NCBI GenBank assembly: GCA_034766995.1
Contig: CM068325.1
Location: forward strand, 3,429,668-3,493,667
Reading direction: 5' to 3'
Length of the DNA stretch: 64,000 bases
From: Acanthacorydalis orientalis
Lineage: Eukaryota; Arthropoda; Insecta; Megaloptera; Corydalidae
Position numbers and translations under genes: made by a program. Positions 50,144-63,070 of the stretch are shown piece by piece; the first letter of the stretch is position 1; every line of letters begins with the position of its first letter. Under the pieces are notes generated by a model. The model had not been told where the DNA came from. It worked only from the letters and a program-made list of their open reading frames with translations, and ran no database searches.

Positions 50144-50270
50144 CGTGGGATCGTTACTGGCACGGAGACATGTCCGTACGTGGACGGGTGTGCGGTCCGA
50201 TAAACGATTATTCGTACTGTCGACTGTGCACGGGGAACGGTGGTCCGGCCATTGTTCTACCGATGCGGAT
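50144..50270 (-). promoter_or_regulatory. Probable 5'UTR exon segment with splice acceptor and two upstream ORFs
   Basis: On the minus strand a pyrimidine-rich tract (tttctcttccgcag) ends in AG at 50272-50271, preceded by attaat, and would start an exon at 50270. Between there and the receptor start are two upstream ORFs. The first (50252-50208) has 14 codons and a strong start context (A at -3, G at +4). The second (50171-50154) has 5 codons before its stop. Both end before the main ATG. Such uORFs can lower translation of the main frame. The acceptor call is inference from motif quality only; the upstream exon and promoter are not located. Confidence 0.45.
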
Positions 50271-50394
50271 CTGCGGAAGAGAAACGGATATTAATATAAG
50301 CGACCGGTCGTGAGTTACCGGTCGGTTCTCTTTCGGAGACACCGTTGGTTTGTGCTGAGAAATCGGTAACGATGAGACTGTAGTATCGGATTTC

Positions 50395-51060
50395 GATCCA
50401 AGGATCGGCCAGTTTGTACAAGGAATCGTTCAGGACTTTGATACAATCAGTGATGGATGTGTTTCATATCGACTTACTAGGAAATAGTCGGGAATTTTAT
50501 GAAAAGAGATACAAGATAACGTATCCGAGAGTAAAATATTGAGTTTTCGCATTCAAGGATCGTCCGGTTCGTATCTAGAATCCTGGTAGAGCGACTCGGT
50601 CACTATCGAATGGATTTCATGTAAACGAAGAGGCCAATTGTAGGAAATATTGGAAATTTCGACGACATTTTATGAATTTATACAGAAGAAGACATGACTG
50701 GGAGACTGTTGTGAAATTTTCACGTTCAAGGATCGACCCGTTCGTATCTGTAATCCTGGTAGAGCCAGTCGGTCGCTGTCGGATGGATTTCATCTAAATG
50801 ACAGGCCAATTGTTGGAAATCTTGGAAATTTCCAGCACATTTCATGAATGTAAGTGAAAGAAGACATGATTGGGAGATTATTGTGAAATTTTCACGTTCA
50901 AGGATCGACCCGTTCGCATCTAGAATCCTGGTAGAGCCATTCGGTCGCTGTCGAATGGATTTTATGTAAACGAGAGGCCAATTGTTGGAAATCTTGGAAA
51001 TTTCCAGTACATTTTATGAATATAAATGGAAGAAGACATGATTGGGAGATTATTTAAGAG
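50395..51060 (+). repeat. Tandem array, about 163-172 bp unit
   Basis: aaggatcg.cc.gtt recurs at about 50400, 50565, 50728 and 50900, followed by atcctggtagagc and ggccaattgttgg-type phrases. It lies upstream of the likely 5'UTR exon of the receptor. Confidence 0.85.
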
Positions 51061-51330
51061 TATATCCTGTCGATTTTAAATCGCACGATCATTCAACACG
51101 GCCTGAACAGTCTCTGAAAATACACTGACATTTTATACCCTCTGTACGATTTTCTACCAGTTTCTTTGACAGACACATGTCCTGACGATTTTAAAAAAAT
51201 CCTAAAGGCTTTTTGTACGTATTACAGAAGTATATAAAAGAATATATATTCAAGCGTATATCCTGTCGATTTTAAATCGCAGGATCGTTCAATACAGCCT
51301 GAACGGTCTCTAAAAATACACTGGTTTAAA
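51055..51330 (+). repeat. Two-unit repeat, 197-bp spacing
   Basis: gtatatcctgtcgattttaa with gcctgaac.gtctct occurs at about 51060 and 51257. Confidence 0.8.
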
Positions 51331-52424
51331 TACTGGACTGGTTGAAAATATTTTTAAACGTCCCGACGGTTTTAAAGACACAGAACGGGATTCGAATTTC
51401 AGTTGAAACCTTTATATCTTTTCCGAACGGTCGTCTCATCGTCAAGGATGTTTCTTTGCATAAAAACGAGTCGGTTCCAAGACAAGACAGGACCTTGCCC
51501 GATCCGTCGATTTTCAGTACGGTCCGTTCGACATTTCCGTCCCCGCCTGTACATAAGTGTCCGTGTCGAGAGACGCCGGCCGTGCGATACGCATTCAAGT
51601 TCGAATTAATTCACAGCTAATTGAATTCCTGATAGACCTCCGATTGAATCTCGGCTCGGTCGATCCGGCCGCACCATTAACGCTGCTCAGTTAACTGCAT
51701 AGAGATTTATCTCGCGACTTACAGCATGTCGACGGACGTGCCGGCCGATCCTGATTAGGAGAGCCCGGCGCTCCCTTTTCTCGTACGTTCCGATCAGATC
51801 GGTTCTCCGTATCGGCGCGCGGCCGGGCATCGTTTCCGGACACCGCCGCCGCGAACGGATATTCATTTATTTATGTGTCAGCGTGGAACAAATCCGTTGT
51901 TACCGACCGTACATATTTCGTCCGTCGATCACACTTACACACGTTCTAATTATACATTTTATTGCCTGTTAAAATTTAACGACACGAGAGACCGTAAAGT
52001 TTCATTAAAGACCGATACACGGTCCGAGCGAAACGTTTATTGTCCTTTTTTTCCGCACATGTTTCTCGGTCGCGCTTTTTTTCCCCGTTCTCGCACTTTG
52101 CTCGCTGTTTTTATTATTGCAGTCGAATAATCTTCGAGAAACCGCACGACGGTCATTCTAGAAATGAAATATGCATGCGCGCACACACACACACACACAC
52201 ATTGTGATAAAAATTGAAACGGACTGTGTTGAGTTGCTAGTGCGGCGCGCGTTTTACGATTCGAGTGTATTTGCATGCCTGGAGTGCGTGTTGGGCGATC
52301 GAGGGATTTAAAACTGATAGGTCGTGTGTTGCATCGTCGATTGGTTCATGTCTGTACTTGGTATGTACGGCGAGTCCTTATACGGGTTCGAAATCGCTTG
52401 TCGAATGGAATTATAGAAAACCGT
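51331..52424. other. 5' flank or 5'UTR-intron sequence, no gene recognised
   Basis: Short overlapping frames (up to 92 codons) at 51326-51620; CpG-rich at 51640-51860; CA run 52182-52201. A promoter cannot be assigned from sequence alone. Confidence 0.5.
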
Positions 52425-53110
52425 ACAGTGTTTTAAGAAATCAAAGCGTTTTCATAGACTGTTCAGGCCTTATTCAATGATTCTAGGATATGAAATTGAC
52501 AGGATATACCCTGAAATATATATTATTTCATGTCCTTTCGTAATATGTACAAAAAGTCGTTAGGAATTTTCGAAATTGTATGTCGAAGAAAGTGATAGAA
52601 AATCGTACAAACGGTATAAAAAATCAAAGCGTTTTCATAGACTGTTCAGTCCTTATTCAATGATTCTAGGATATGAAATTGACAGGATATACCCTGAAAT
52701 ATATATTACTTCATGTTCTTTCGTAATATGTACAGAAAGTCGTTAGGAATTTTCGAAATTGTCTGTCGAAGCAAGTTATAGAAAATCGTACAAACGGTTC
52801 AAAAATAATCAAAGTGTTTTCATAGACTGTTCAGTCCTTATTTAATGATTCTAGGATTTAAAATTGACAGGACACACACCCAAATACATTTCATTCAATA
52901 TCATTTCATAATATCTACAAAAAGTCTTAAGGATTTCTCACAATGACCAGCAAAGAGAAGCAATCGAAATCGATCGAAAATCGTTCATAAAACCGTATTT
53001 GTCCTTCGACAGTCGGTTCAGTCTACTCTAAACGATCCTGGGATCTCATACTGACAGGATATACACTCAAACATGTTTTCTTCGATATCGTTTCATAGTT
53101 TTCGACAGAA
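52425..53110 (+). repeat. Tandem array, 183-185 bp unit
   Basis: tcaaagygttttcatagact at 52441, 52624 and 52809 (183, 185); a worn GC-richer fourth unit follows (tcagtctactctaaacgatc, near 53020). Each unit has ttgacaggatata. Confidence 0.9.
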
Positions 53111-53959
53111 AGTCGACGCGTGTCGATCGAACCTGCGGTACTAAAACAACGATACCGATCGTGTTCGACTGGCGAACAGTCGAACGAAGGAGCAACACAA
53201 CGTCTCGAAAGAGCAGTCTCTCCTGTACGATTTTCGATACAGAGTTCCGTGCGAACCGTGCTAATGTTTTCCAGTGATTGCAAACTTATTGTGTGTGTGT
53301 GTGTGTGAGTGTGTGCGAGCACACGGCCGCAACAACGCATGCCGTATCGACCGTCCCGAATCTATAACACGACGTTGTCAAAACGAAAACAATTTAGTGT
53401 TATTACAATTATTGTGCATTATCGCGGAACGGTCTCGTGTTTACATCAAAACATTCGAGAAGTATGTGCAACATTCGCCCGATTGTTTTCATTTCAATAC
53501 ATTCCGATTTATGTGTACTAACTGAACAGTTGTCTCTCTCGCACATGCACACGCTCTCTCCCTCCTTCACCCACACGTACACACACACACACACACACAG
53601 AGCAAATAAGTAATCGGACACTCGCGACGCAATTAAATCTAAATGAACGGATTTTTATCGCTGACAAATTATGTACGCTCTTATCGAATTCCATTCTAAA
53701 AATATAGTCGTAAGGAGTGGAATAAACGTTCGGTTTACCGTGCGTTCCGCACACAATTGAACTGTATTTTTCCAGGAATGCAAAAACGGGAAGCGTCTCT
53801 CGAACAAGCGACTTGCCAGTCAAAGTCAGTTCCTATCGAAAAATGTTAGAATGTAGTTCGAACGAACGGTAGTCCGGTTGTGTTCCTTCCTGTAAAATCA
53901 GTCCACGAGTCTTGGACTGAAATTCGATTTTCAGTACGGTGGCTTTAAGATGATTTAAT
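53111..53959. other. 5' flank or 5'UTR-intron sequence with GT/CA runs
   Basis: GT run 53290-53307, CA run 53580-53600. Frames up to 105 codons are unrecognised. Confidence 0.5.
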
Positions 53960-55650
53960 GTTTTATGTTCGGGCTGATTTTCGACTTTTTAAAAAAATAA
54001 ATATGGCCGCTAGACCATTTTCGACAAGTTGGAACAAAGATTCGTTGAATTTGTGGTCATTTCTTTACAAATTACTGAAAAGTCACGATTCTGACTTGAA
54101 TTTCGAGTTGAGATTCTTGAATAGTACCGTATAGTCTATGTCGTGGTCGGGGTTGGTCATTGTGGAAAAAATTAAGACGGGTTCTGAGCACTTTTCGAAA
54201 ATGTCTGTCGGATTGATTGAATTACTGAGAGTTATTGCGTTTAAAAAAAAATACTATAAAGTCCCAGTTCAAAATTAAATTTTGAGTACATTTTATTGAA
54301 GGGCATTATAATGTTTGTGTTCAACAAGTTTTTTTTTTAAAAAAAAAAAATAAATATGGCTGCTATGCCATTTTCGAACTTATATGTTAGATACATTGAG
54401 TTAATGAATGTAATGAGTTTTATTTTTTCTACATTACTATAAAGTATCGATTCAAAATTAAATTTCGAGTCTATTGTCTTAAACGACATTATATTGGTTG
54501 TGTTTATTACAAGTTTGGTTTTTTAAAAAAAATTAATATGGCTGCTATGCCATTTTCGAACTTATATCTTAGATACATTGGTTCGATGAATGTTATGAGT
54601 TTTATTTTTTCTAAATAATTATAAAGACTCAATTAGAAATTAAATTTCGAGTCTATTTTCTTAAAGGGCATTATATTGTTAATGTTTACTACAAGTTTGG
54701 TTTTTTTAGAAAAATAAATACGGCTACTATGCCCTTTTCTAACTTATATCTTAGATACATTGCATCAGTAAATGTTATGAGTTTAATTTTTTCTAAATTA
54801 CTATAAAGTCTCAGTTCAAAATTAAATTTTGAGTACATTTTCTTAAAGGGCATTAGATTGTTAATGTTTACTACAAATTTGGTTCTTTTAAAAAAATAAG
54901 TATGGCTACTATACCATTTTTAAGCTTGTATCTTAGATACATCGGATCAGTGAATTTTATTGGTTTAATTTTTTCAAAATTACTATAAAGTCTCGAATTC
55001 AAAATTAAATTTTGAATCGAATCTCTTAAAAGGCATTACATTATTGACGTTTCTGATAATAGTGACTTTAAAAAAAGAACAAATACGGCTTCTATACAAT
55101 TTTCAATCATTTTCATCAAACATCGATTATATTACAGAACGTGCTCGGTCACTTTTTTCAAAGTTACTCAAACAATTCTACTCGAAATTAAATTTCGATC
55201 AAATTTCATAAAACTATAGCAAATCGTTTGTACTTTTTCCAAATTTCAACTTATTTAAGAATCAGACACTCTATATTATTTTCAATACACGACTCTCGGT
55301 TTCGATTCGATTATACATGATTTCGGCCTAAATCACTCAAAGAAATGTACTCAGAGTTAGATTTCGAACCCATTTCATGAAACCATAATACGCTCTAAAT
55401 ACTGTCTCAGAATTTCAATTTATTTAAAAGATAAATACGGTTCGTACGCCATTTCCAAAAAACTTTCAATCTCAATTCGATTAATTGACTTATTTCAAAA
55501 ATTGCGCTCAAAGACCGTGTCTCAAAATGAATTTCATAGAACTGTACTAAGTCCTCTATTTTATTCCCAATTTATATATAAAAAAAAATAAATATGGTTT
55601 GTACGCCATTTTCAGGCAAACACTCAATTAAAATTTAACCATTTCATACT
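53960..55650 (+). repeat. Tandem array, about 182-bp unit, about nine copies
   Basis: ataaatatggctgctatgcc-type phrases: atatgg/atacgg/gtatgg at 54001, 54354, 54538, 54718, 54900 and 55083 (after a double step of 353: 184, 180, 182, 183), with worn units to about 55600. Units share cattttcgaacttat and aaattaaattt.gagt. Very AT-rich. Confidence 0.9.
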
Positions 55651-56569
55651 TTCCAGGACTGTTTTTTTTTGAAAACTGATCATAGGGCTTTAATCGAAAC
55701 TGAATTTTAAGCGTACAGCATGAAAGGGTGATTAAATTCTGTACAGTTTATACAAATCTCACACGATTCAATGACCAGATACAGGAGTCAAGTCCGTACA
55801 TGCTCTTTTTCCGATTGAAGACAATTTAGAAAAACCCGGAGGTGTTCATCCCCCTCGCCATCCATTCAATTCACAAACGATTAACCGTCCGATCTCGATG
55901 AAACGCGACCGGAACACACGGCCATCAAAGTATATTAGAAATAAAGCCGGCGGGGGTCGTGTCAGCGCGGCGTGGGTGAAAGTGTGCCCTGTAAGAGGCC
56001 GGACTGTACGATTTTTAGCCGGAACTCGACAAAGGGACAGCGTCGGTCACGTAATATAGCCGGGAATCGAACCGTGAAGTAACGCCGTGCGACAGAGAGA
56101 GGCGCAGACGTGTCGTCGTCGTCGTCGTCGTGGGTGGTGCGTGTTCGTCGCCGGGCCGAGCACAATTCGCAATTAGTGCCGTGTTTAGGGGACCGCGAGC
56201 GAAATTTAATAAGGGCCGTGTCGAGTACGTGCCCAGTGATATTTTTCAGACGGTCGACGGTGGTGGACGGTGGTGGTCGGTGGCGGTTCGTCGTCGGCGG
56301 CGGCGACGACGCGCGTTTTAACGTTCAAAGGGTTTTAATTACATTTTGGGGGTATTTTTCACGCCCCTCCGTGGCGGATACGCGCCGCTGTCTGACACCC
56401 GTCGAAAGAGTTTTCCCTGTTCTTCTTTAATAACAGGTACAAGCGTCGCTTTCGATGTCTCTTTTCCGGTTCCGGTACAGGAATAAACACTTTCAGTTCG
56501 GGGCCGTACGGATTTCGTTCCACGCGTGGATTTCAACATGCGTTGAACAGTTTTTATCTTTATATATAT
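55651..56569. other. CpG-rich block, no gene recognised
   Basis: Contains a gtc trinucleotide run at 56111-56129 and ggtggtcggtgg-type sequence at 56262-56300. It could be a 5'UTR exon or promoter-associated island of the receptor gene; nothing in the sequence decides this. Confidence 0.4.
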
Positions 56570-57235
56570 ATGTATATATACCATTTTCAAACAATAACTG
56601 TCCACTCTTATTCGATCGATTCATGTTTTTGTTTTTTTTTTTTTGAAAATCGCACACGGACCTCTGACCAAACTTGAATTTCGAGTATATCAGACAGAAC
56701 CGGTGTAAGATCTATATGTTTGACCCGAATTTCATTTTATTTAAAAAGTGAATAAGTCCTGTACACCATTCTCAAACAATAACTGTCGACCGTTATAAAA
56801 TCTATCCACGTTTTTTGATATTATTTTGGATTTGTACACGGATCTGTGGTCGAACATAAATTTCGAGTATATCAAACAAAACTAGTGTAAGTTCTCTATG
56901 TTCTCTCCAAATTTCATTTTATTTCAAGGACAAATAAGCTCCCTGTGCCATTTTAAGTAGTAACTATCAAATATCATTCAATCTATTCATATTTTTGGCT
57001 ACTATTTTGATAATCACTCCCAGGTTTTTATTCAAACTTAAATTTTGAGTACACAAGACAAAACTGGTATAAATCCTGTATGTTTTCTCCAAATTTCATT
57101 TTATTTAAAGTACAAATAAGCTCTCTGTGCCATTGTAAGTAATAACTATCAATCCTCATTCAATATATTCATGTTTTTGGCTCCTATTTTGATTACCACT
57201 GCCAGGTTTCAATTCATGTACTCAAGCACCTTTTT
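56570..57235 (+). repeat. Tandem array, about 183-bp unit, four copies
   Basis: ccatt anchors at 56581, 56766, 56949 and 57130 (185, 183, 181), each followed by a..aataactrtc and attca-tgtttttg. Units share ccaaatttcattttatttaa. Confidence 0.88.
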
Positions 57236-57914
57236 CTAAAATTGGAAACTCTCGACCGGAACGGCGATTTCGATGAAGGGAATCATTTCGTCTTCGAAAT
57301 TTCACTAACTGAAAATTCAGTCCCGTGTTCGAAATCATGCCATTGCCGCCGTCGCGAAAATCGAAAAGTCCCGGTGGTAATCGCACCCTAATTCGAAACA
57401 AACATTCACCAAATGAGATTATAAGTTCGGTACGGTCCGATCGGGTGGTCTGTCGAACGGCGCCCGTTCGTTCGTGCATCGACACGTCGAACGACTGAAC
57501 AAAATCACTCTCTTTCTCCCTCCCTCCCGCCCTCCGTCCGATACGAAACTCAATAAGGACACGACGACGGGAGAATAAGTAGCGACGACGCGCATCCGAT
57601 ACGGGAGAGACGGGCCGGATCGGGCCCGCTCAGCATCGCAGGATACGATGATTCCGGAGTGAGACACTTATCCGCGTTTCTTTCATACGCAGAGGCAGCG
57701 TTCCGTGCATATTTATTTATGTCGAACGAATCTGTTTACTGCAAAACGGGACTGTGTATTGTCTGTCGAACACTCATTTAATAGCAGAAGGCGGGATTGT
57801 CTGAACGGTGTGTAATTAAGGTCAAGGGTTCGTTCGTTCGAATCGAATATCAGATTCGATGCGGTGCAAAAATGAACGGCTCTTTCTCTATGTATTTCTC
57901 TCTCTCCCTCTCTT

Positions 57915-57954
<40 letters not shown>

Positions 57955-58099
57955 CATATATATATACATATATATATATACATAAAGATGAAAAATATTT
58001 GTCGTTTAAATCAAGCGAACTTCAGGTTGTTTATAAAAGATCTAATGTACTTCTATGAAATATACTTAGAGTGGTACAATTTCGGACCAAGACTTATAT
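57236..58099. other. CpG-rich sequence and TA tract, no gene recognised
   Basis: CpG-rich at 57240-57660; CT then TA/TACATA tract at 57896-57983. Confidence 0.55.
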
Positions 58100-59630
58100 G
58101 AGTAGTTTTCAAAGAATCAATCAAAAATATGAACGGATCGTGTGCACGTTTTGAGATTTTTCCAAACAGGTCATTTAATGTATGATCATAAGTTAAATCA
58201 AATGAAATTTGGAGAGAGTACAAAGAAATCAATTTAGTTTTGTGGGACGCATTCAGAAATTTATTTTGAGTCAAGGCCCGTGCGTACTTTTCGAAATAGT
58301 GTCCGACAACATGAATTTATCGAACGATAGTTCGGTGATTTTTTTTTTAAATTGCATATGAAGCCTATTTAGAACTCAAATAGAATGAAATTTCGATAAA
58401 TTATAAAGAAACTAAGATAGTGTTGTGGAATATACTTAAAATTTGATTTTGAGTCGAGACCTATCAGTAATTTTCGAAAAAGTACCCGGAAACATGAAGT
58501 AATCGGATGCATGTTTGGTGATTTTTTTTCAGAATTGCATAGGAGGCCTATTTGTTGATTAAGTGGAACAAAATTTGTACAATTTATAAAGAAGCTAAGG
58601 TAGTTTTGTGAAATACACTTAAAATGTGATTTTGAATCGAGACCTATCAGTAATTTACAAAAAAGTACCCGGAAACATGAATTAATCGAACGCATGTTTT
58701 GTGATTTTTTTTCGAAATAGCATAGGAAACCTATTCACTACTAAAATGGAATAAAATTTGAACAATTAATAAAAAAGCCAAGATAGTTTTGTTGAATATA
58801 CTTAAAATTTGATTTTAAATCAAGACCTATGAATAATTTTGAAAAAAGTACCAAGAAACATGAATTAATTGAACATACGTTAGGTGTTTTTTTTTAAAAA
58901 AGGCACAGAAATCTTATTCGTTGCTTAAATAGAATGAAATTCGGACAATTTATAAATAAAATAATGTAGTTTTATAAAATGTAGTTAAAAAATAATTTTC
59001 AACTAAGACTTATCAATAATCTTGAAAAAAGTAGACAGAAACATGAATTAATCGACTGTACGTTTGGTAGTCACACTTGAAAATGGCACAGAAAGCCTAT
59101 TTACTACTCAAGTGGAATAAAATTTCGACAATTTATAAACAAACCGAGATATTTTTGTGGAGTGCGTTCCAAATTCGATTTCGAATCAAGACCTATCAGC
59201 GATTTTCAAGAAAGTGCCCAGAAACATAAATTAATCGAATGCACGTTTAATGATTATTTTGACAGTGGCACAGATAGCTTATTTATCACTTAAATGGAAT
59301 GAAATTTGGACAATTCATAATGAAACTAATACAATTGTGTGAAATCAACTCAGAGTTTGATTCTGGACAAGAAACCTGTATGCAATTTTCAAAAACATCA
59401 ACAGGAATTTGCAATAATCGAATGCTAATTTGACGGTTACGGTTTGAAAATCGCACTAGACACCTATTTATCGCTCGAATCGCATGCAACTCGGCCAGTT
59501 TGTAAAGAAACTGATACAGTTTCGTGTAATGCGCTCCGAGTTCGATTTCGGACCGAGATCTATGAGCGACTTTCGAAACGACCGCCGGGGCACGTGAACG
59601 GATCGAATGCAGGTGATAATTTTCAATCGA
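58100..59630 (+). repeat. Tandem array with an exact 183-bp period
   Basis: The anchor acatgaa.t.atcga falls at 58309, 58492, 58675, 58858, 59041 and 59224: five steps of exactly 183 bp. Units share gagtcgagacctatcagtaa and aaagtaccc.gaaacatg. The last unit (about 59441-59630) is clearly GC-richer. No coding potential. Confidence 0.95.
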
Positions 59631-60164
59631 ACCGCGACCCGCGTGTCAGAAACCGTTTCAGTCGTCGGGGAATTATTTGGCAAGCGGCGTCGAGTCTCAA
59701 ACGCGACGCCGGCGACGACCGGCCCCGCCGTCTTCGGCCGTCGGCGCACCGCAAATAATCACAACCGTAAATATGCGTGCTGTCTGTCTGTCCGTTTTTT
59801 ATCTATTTATTTTTTTATGATGCACACACGCACGCACACACAGACACACACTGTATGCATTTATTTCGAAACGAGCGCGCGGAAACAATAAATTACTGAA
59901 CTTAATCTCTGATCCGAAAACATGGACGGAGCGCAAGGCTCTGCGAGCAGCACGTCTCGCTCGCACGCACTGCGGACGGGTTTACAGTCTCGCTCGCACT
60001 CTTTCATACACACTGATTCGTATGAAATGTATGTAGATGTGTGTGTGTATTATGAATATAATTAATTGAAGAGTTCATTAGGAAAATCGGATTTCATCGA
60101 ACCGATGATTATTTTACAACACTGCAAGGTAATGCACAGTCCTCTCCCTCTTCCTCGCGTTGTT

Positions 60165-60233
<69 letters not shown>

Positions 60234-60949
60234 TATATACATATATATATATATGGAAAGAGAAAGATAGAGACAAAAAGAAAAATAAGTGTAGACAGGA
60301 ACAGAGTTAAGTAGTGATAGTGATAAGTAGAGAAAAATTTATAATTATATATATATATATTATATATATATATATATACATTATATATATATATATATAT
60401 TCATGTATAGTATGCGTGTGAGAGAGGCAGTGATAGGTGTGTGTGTGTGTATAGACTTGCATTTCTATAAAATAAATGAATACAAAAACGCAGTGTCACG
60501 ACTGTCCTCACCGTCCGTTGCGATTACACGACGAATTTGCGAATAAAAAAAATACCGGAGAGAGAGAGAGATATATAGAGCGCGCGAATGTGTGTGTGTG
60601 TTTAGATGTTATTATTTTCGAAATTTATCGTTGATAATTTTGGCCGAAGGCCGTGCGCAAATGACCGAACGAAAAACAATGATTCAGTGACGTCGGACGG
60701 CCGGTCGCGGCGCGTTCTATCGCCGAACGATAATGGAAATAGAGCGGATTTTTCGATTCCGTCGGCACGCGACGACGACATTGTTGTACGTGCACGCACA
60801 CACGACCGGATCCGCGCGATCGACGGGCCTGTGCCGGTCGTCGAGCTCGCGCCCTGTGCGGTGGAGACCGAAGAGACAGAAAAGACGTTTTTATTGATAG
60901 GTGCGACCCGATCGACGCGTGGCCGAGTCTCAGGCGGCCTGGAATACTG
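59631..60949. other. CpG-rich sequence and TA tracts, no gene recognised
   Basis: TA tracts 60168-60254 and 60346-60400; GT and GA runs near 60437 and 60560. CpG-rich at 60640-60960 with a 145-codon plus frame and a 123-codon minus frame overlapping; neither is recognised. Confidence 0.5.
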
Positions 60950-61184
60950 GAGTCCAGTAAGTCCAGTAAGACCGTCTTTCGAATCTCTTGTAACAATCCT
61001 GAACGCTTTTCTACATCAAAATAACTCTATTGACAATAACTGAGTCGAAAAGAATGGACAGAATGCATAAGTATTGACCAAGTAACTGAGAGGATGCGTT
61101 TCACTTCCCTCTATTCAATTTCGAAATCCGGTAAAACTGTTTTTCAAATATCTGAAAACCTGTAACATCCCTGAACGATTCTCT

Positions 61185-61252
<68 letters not shown>

Positions 61253-61440
61253 CCTCTATTGACAATGAATAAGTCGATAAGCAAGGACAGAAATCAAAGG
61301 TAACGACCGAGTGATCGAGCGGATTCTCTCCATCGAATTTCCAAGTCCGGTAGGACCGGTACGACCTGTCCTCGGGTCTCTGCGAACTTGCGGCAAGCCC
61401 GAACGGTTCCATATTCGAAAAACACTCTGCAGACTCTAAA
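60950..61440 (+). repeat. Worn array with an internal TA tract
   Basis: cctgaacg anchors at about 60999 and 61171 and cccgaacg at about 61398; tctattgacaat.a.tgagtcgaaa / .aagtcgataa recurs. A TA tract of about 60 bp (61190-61249) lies in the second interval; without it the step is about 167 bp. Confidence 0.75.
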
Positions 61441-62589
61441 TCAGTCGGAAACGAATGACGAATGAAATCGAACCATCTTTCGAACGGTCTAGACCGGAAT
61501 CACCGGTCTGTACAGAAATTCGGAATTCGAGACACTTTCGATGAGTTCTTCCAGTCCGATCGCTCGCGAGTCTCGTGCCGATTCGATCGAATGCCTTAAG
61601 ACAGTTCCGTGCGAATTTCTGAGCCCGATCTCGGTCGTGGATGTTATTAGAGAGGGATATGATGTGCGTCCTGTGAGCTTTCCTGTGAGCCTGTATTGTT
61701 CGGATGGTCGTGGCGCGGATCGCTCTGATAGATTTCCAGTTGAGGGAAATATTCCGATTTACAAATGAAAGGGAATCGAATCGAAACACGATTCTATGTC
61801 TCTGTCGTCTTTGTCTCGTGTTCTTTTCGATTAACACACACAGAGACGCCGATCGACACGGGGAAGAGAAAAAAAAGCACAGTGCTCTGTTCCCGAATCC
61901 GTGTAGTCCCCCGGCCGCGACGGCCGTCCATCCCGCCGCCGCCCGTCCGTTTAATTCAATTCGTTTGAAAATCTCTCGAACTTTTCGAAAAGTTTAAATT
62001 ACCGTCGCTTTGTCTCGGCGCGGGCGGGGGAGGGGCGAACGCGGGCGAGGAAATTGACGCGAGATGACAGGGCGTCCGAGGCGCGCGCGCGTCGCGTCGA
62101 TACACGAGGGTCGCGTTTGAATACCGACAGGATAATCCGTCGAGGGAGCGCGACCCACGCCCAGCCTGACAAACGGCGGTCCTCTCTCTCCTCTCCTCAC
62201 CACTCGAAGAGGAAAAAAACACCAGTTCGATCGTTCGCGCTCGATTTCGTCCTTTGTTCGTCGTCGACCGGCCGTACTAATTGCGCGAACCTGTTTCGGC
62301 GTGTCGCCGGTTCGATTCGGATCGGTGCGCGGTCGAAACCGAGCTAAGTTTATAATTGAGACGTGAGTACCGGCGTTTTTTTCACCCGGCCGCAAGAAGT
62401 TTGTCCGGCGGTCCGGGATGTTTGTGGGGTGCGATTTGTGGGGTGGATTCGAACGACGGGAGGGTCGGGGACGGCGTACCGTCTCGTGCTTATCGCACTC
62501 GTGCCGAGTTTCATGTAAGAGACCGACCGCGGACGACTGCACAAATCCTTAAACGATTTCTCAGGTGCTTTCAGTCGGGTCTGGTAGAT
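61441..62589. other. CpG-rich block, no gene recognised
   Basis: The CpG-densest stretch is about 61900-62560, with a 182-codon minus frame rich in Arg/Pro and overlapping plus frames. No domain recognised; a promoter or 5' exon is possible but unproven. Confidence 0.45.
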
Positions 62590-63070
62590 TTCTAGTGATG
62601 AATTTCGATCGATCTATTCTCAACAGAAGCCTCTTGGTATATCGATTCATAAACTATCTTTAAACGTTACCAAAAATTCATTAAAGATGTTTTAACATGA
62701 CTTGGAAGACTGACAAGCGGAGCACAACATGTCTTCGACGCGTTTCCAGGCGAATCGTGAAAGATATAGCTGTTATTTTCGACTAATCTGACTCTCGACA
62801 GAACTCTTTTTGAATATCAATCCATATACTATCTCTAAACGTCCCCAAAAAATTCAAAAAAGGCTTTAACAAGACTTGAAGAACTGACTAACAGAGCACA
62901 ACACGTCAACTCCATGCCTTCAACGCGTTTTCAGCCGAATTCTGAAAGTTCAAGCTATTATTTTCGACTAAACTGACTCTTGACAGAGTTCTCAGAGAGC
63001 TTCCAGCCAGATTCTAAGATGTCTATCTGTCATTTTTGATCAATTTGATTCCCGATTTTCGAATAGAGAC
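62590..63070 (+). repeat. Three-unit array, 175-185 bp
   Basis: ctcaacagaag, ctcgacagaact and cttgacagagtt fall at about 62619, 62794 and 62979. Units share tatcttt/ctaaacgt.ccaaaaa and gagcacaac...gtc. Confidence 0.8.

Noticed and set aside
62000..62542. 182-codon Arg/Pro-rich frame on the minus strand
   Set aside because: Composition follows CpG-rich DNA; overlapping frames on the other strand; no domain.
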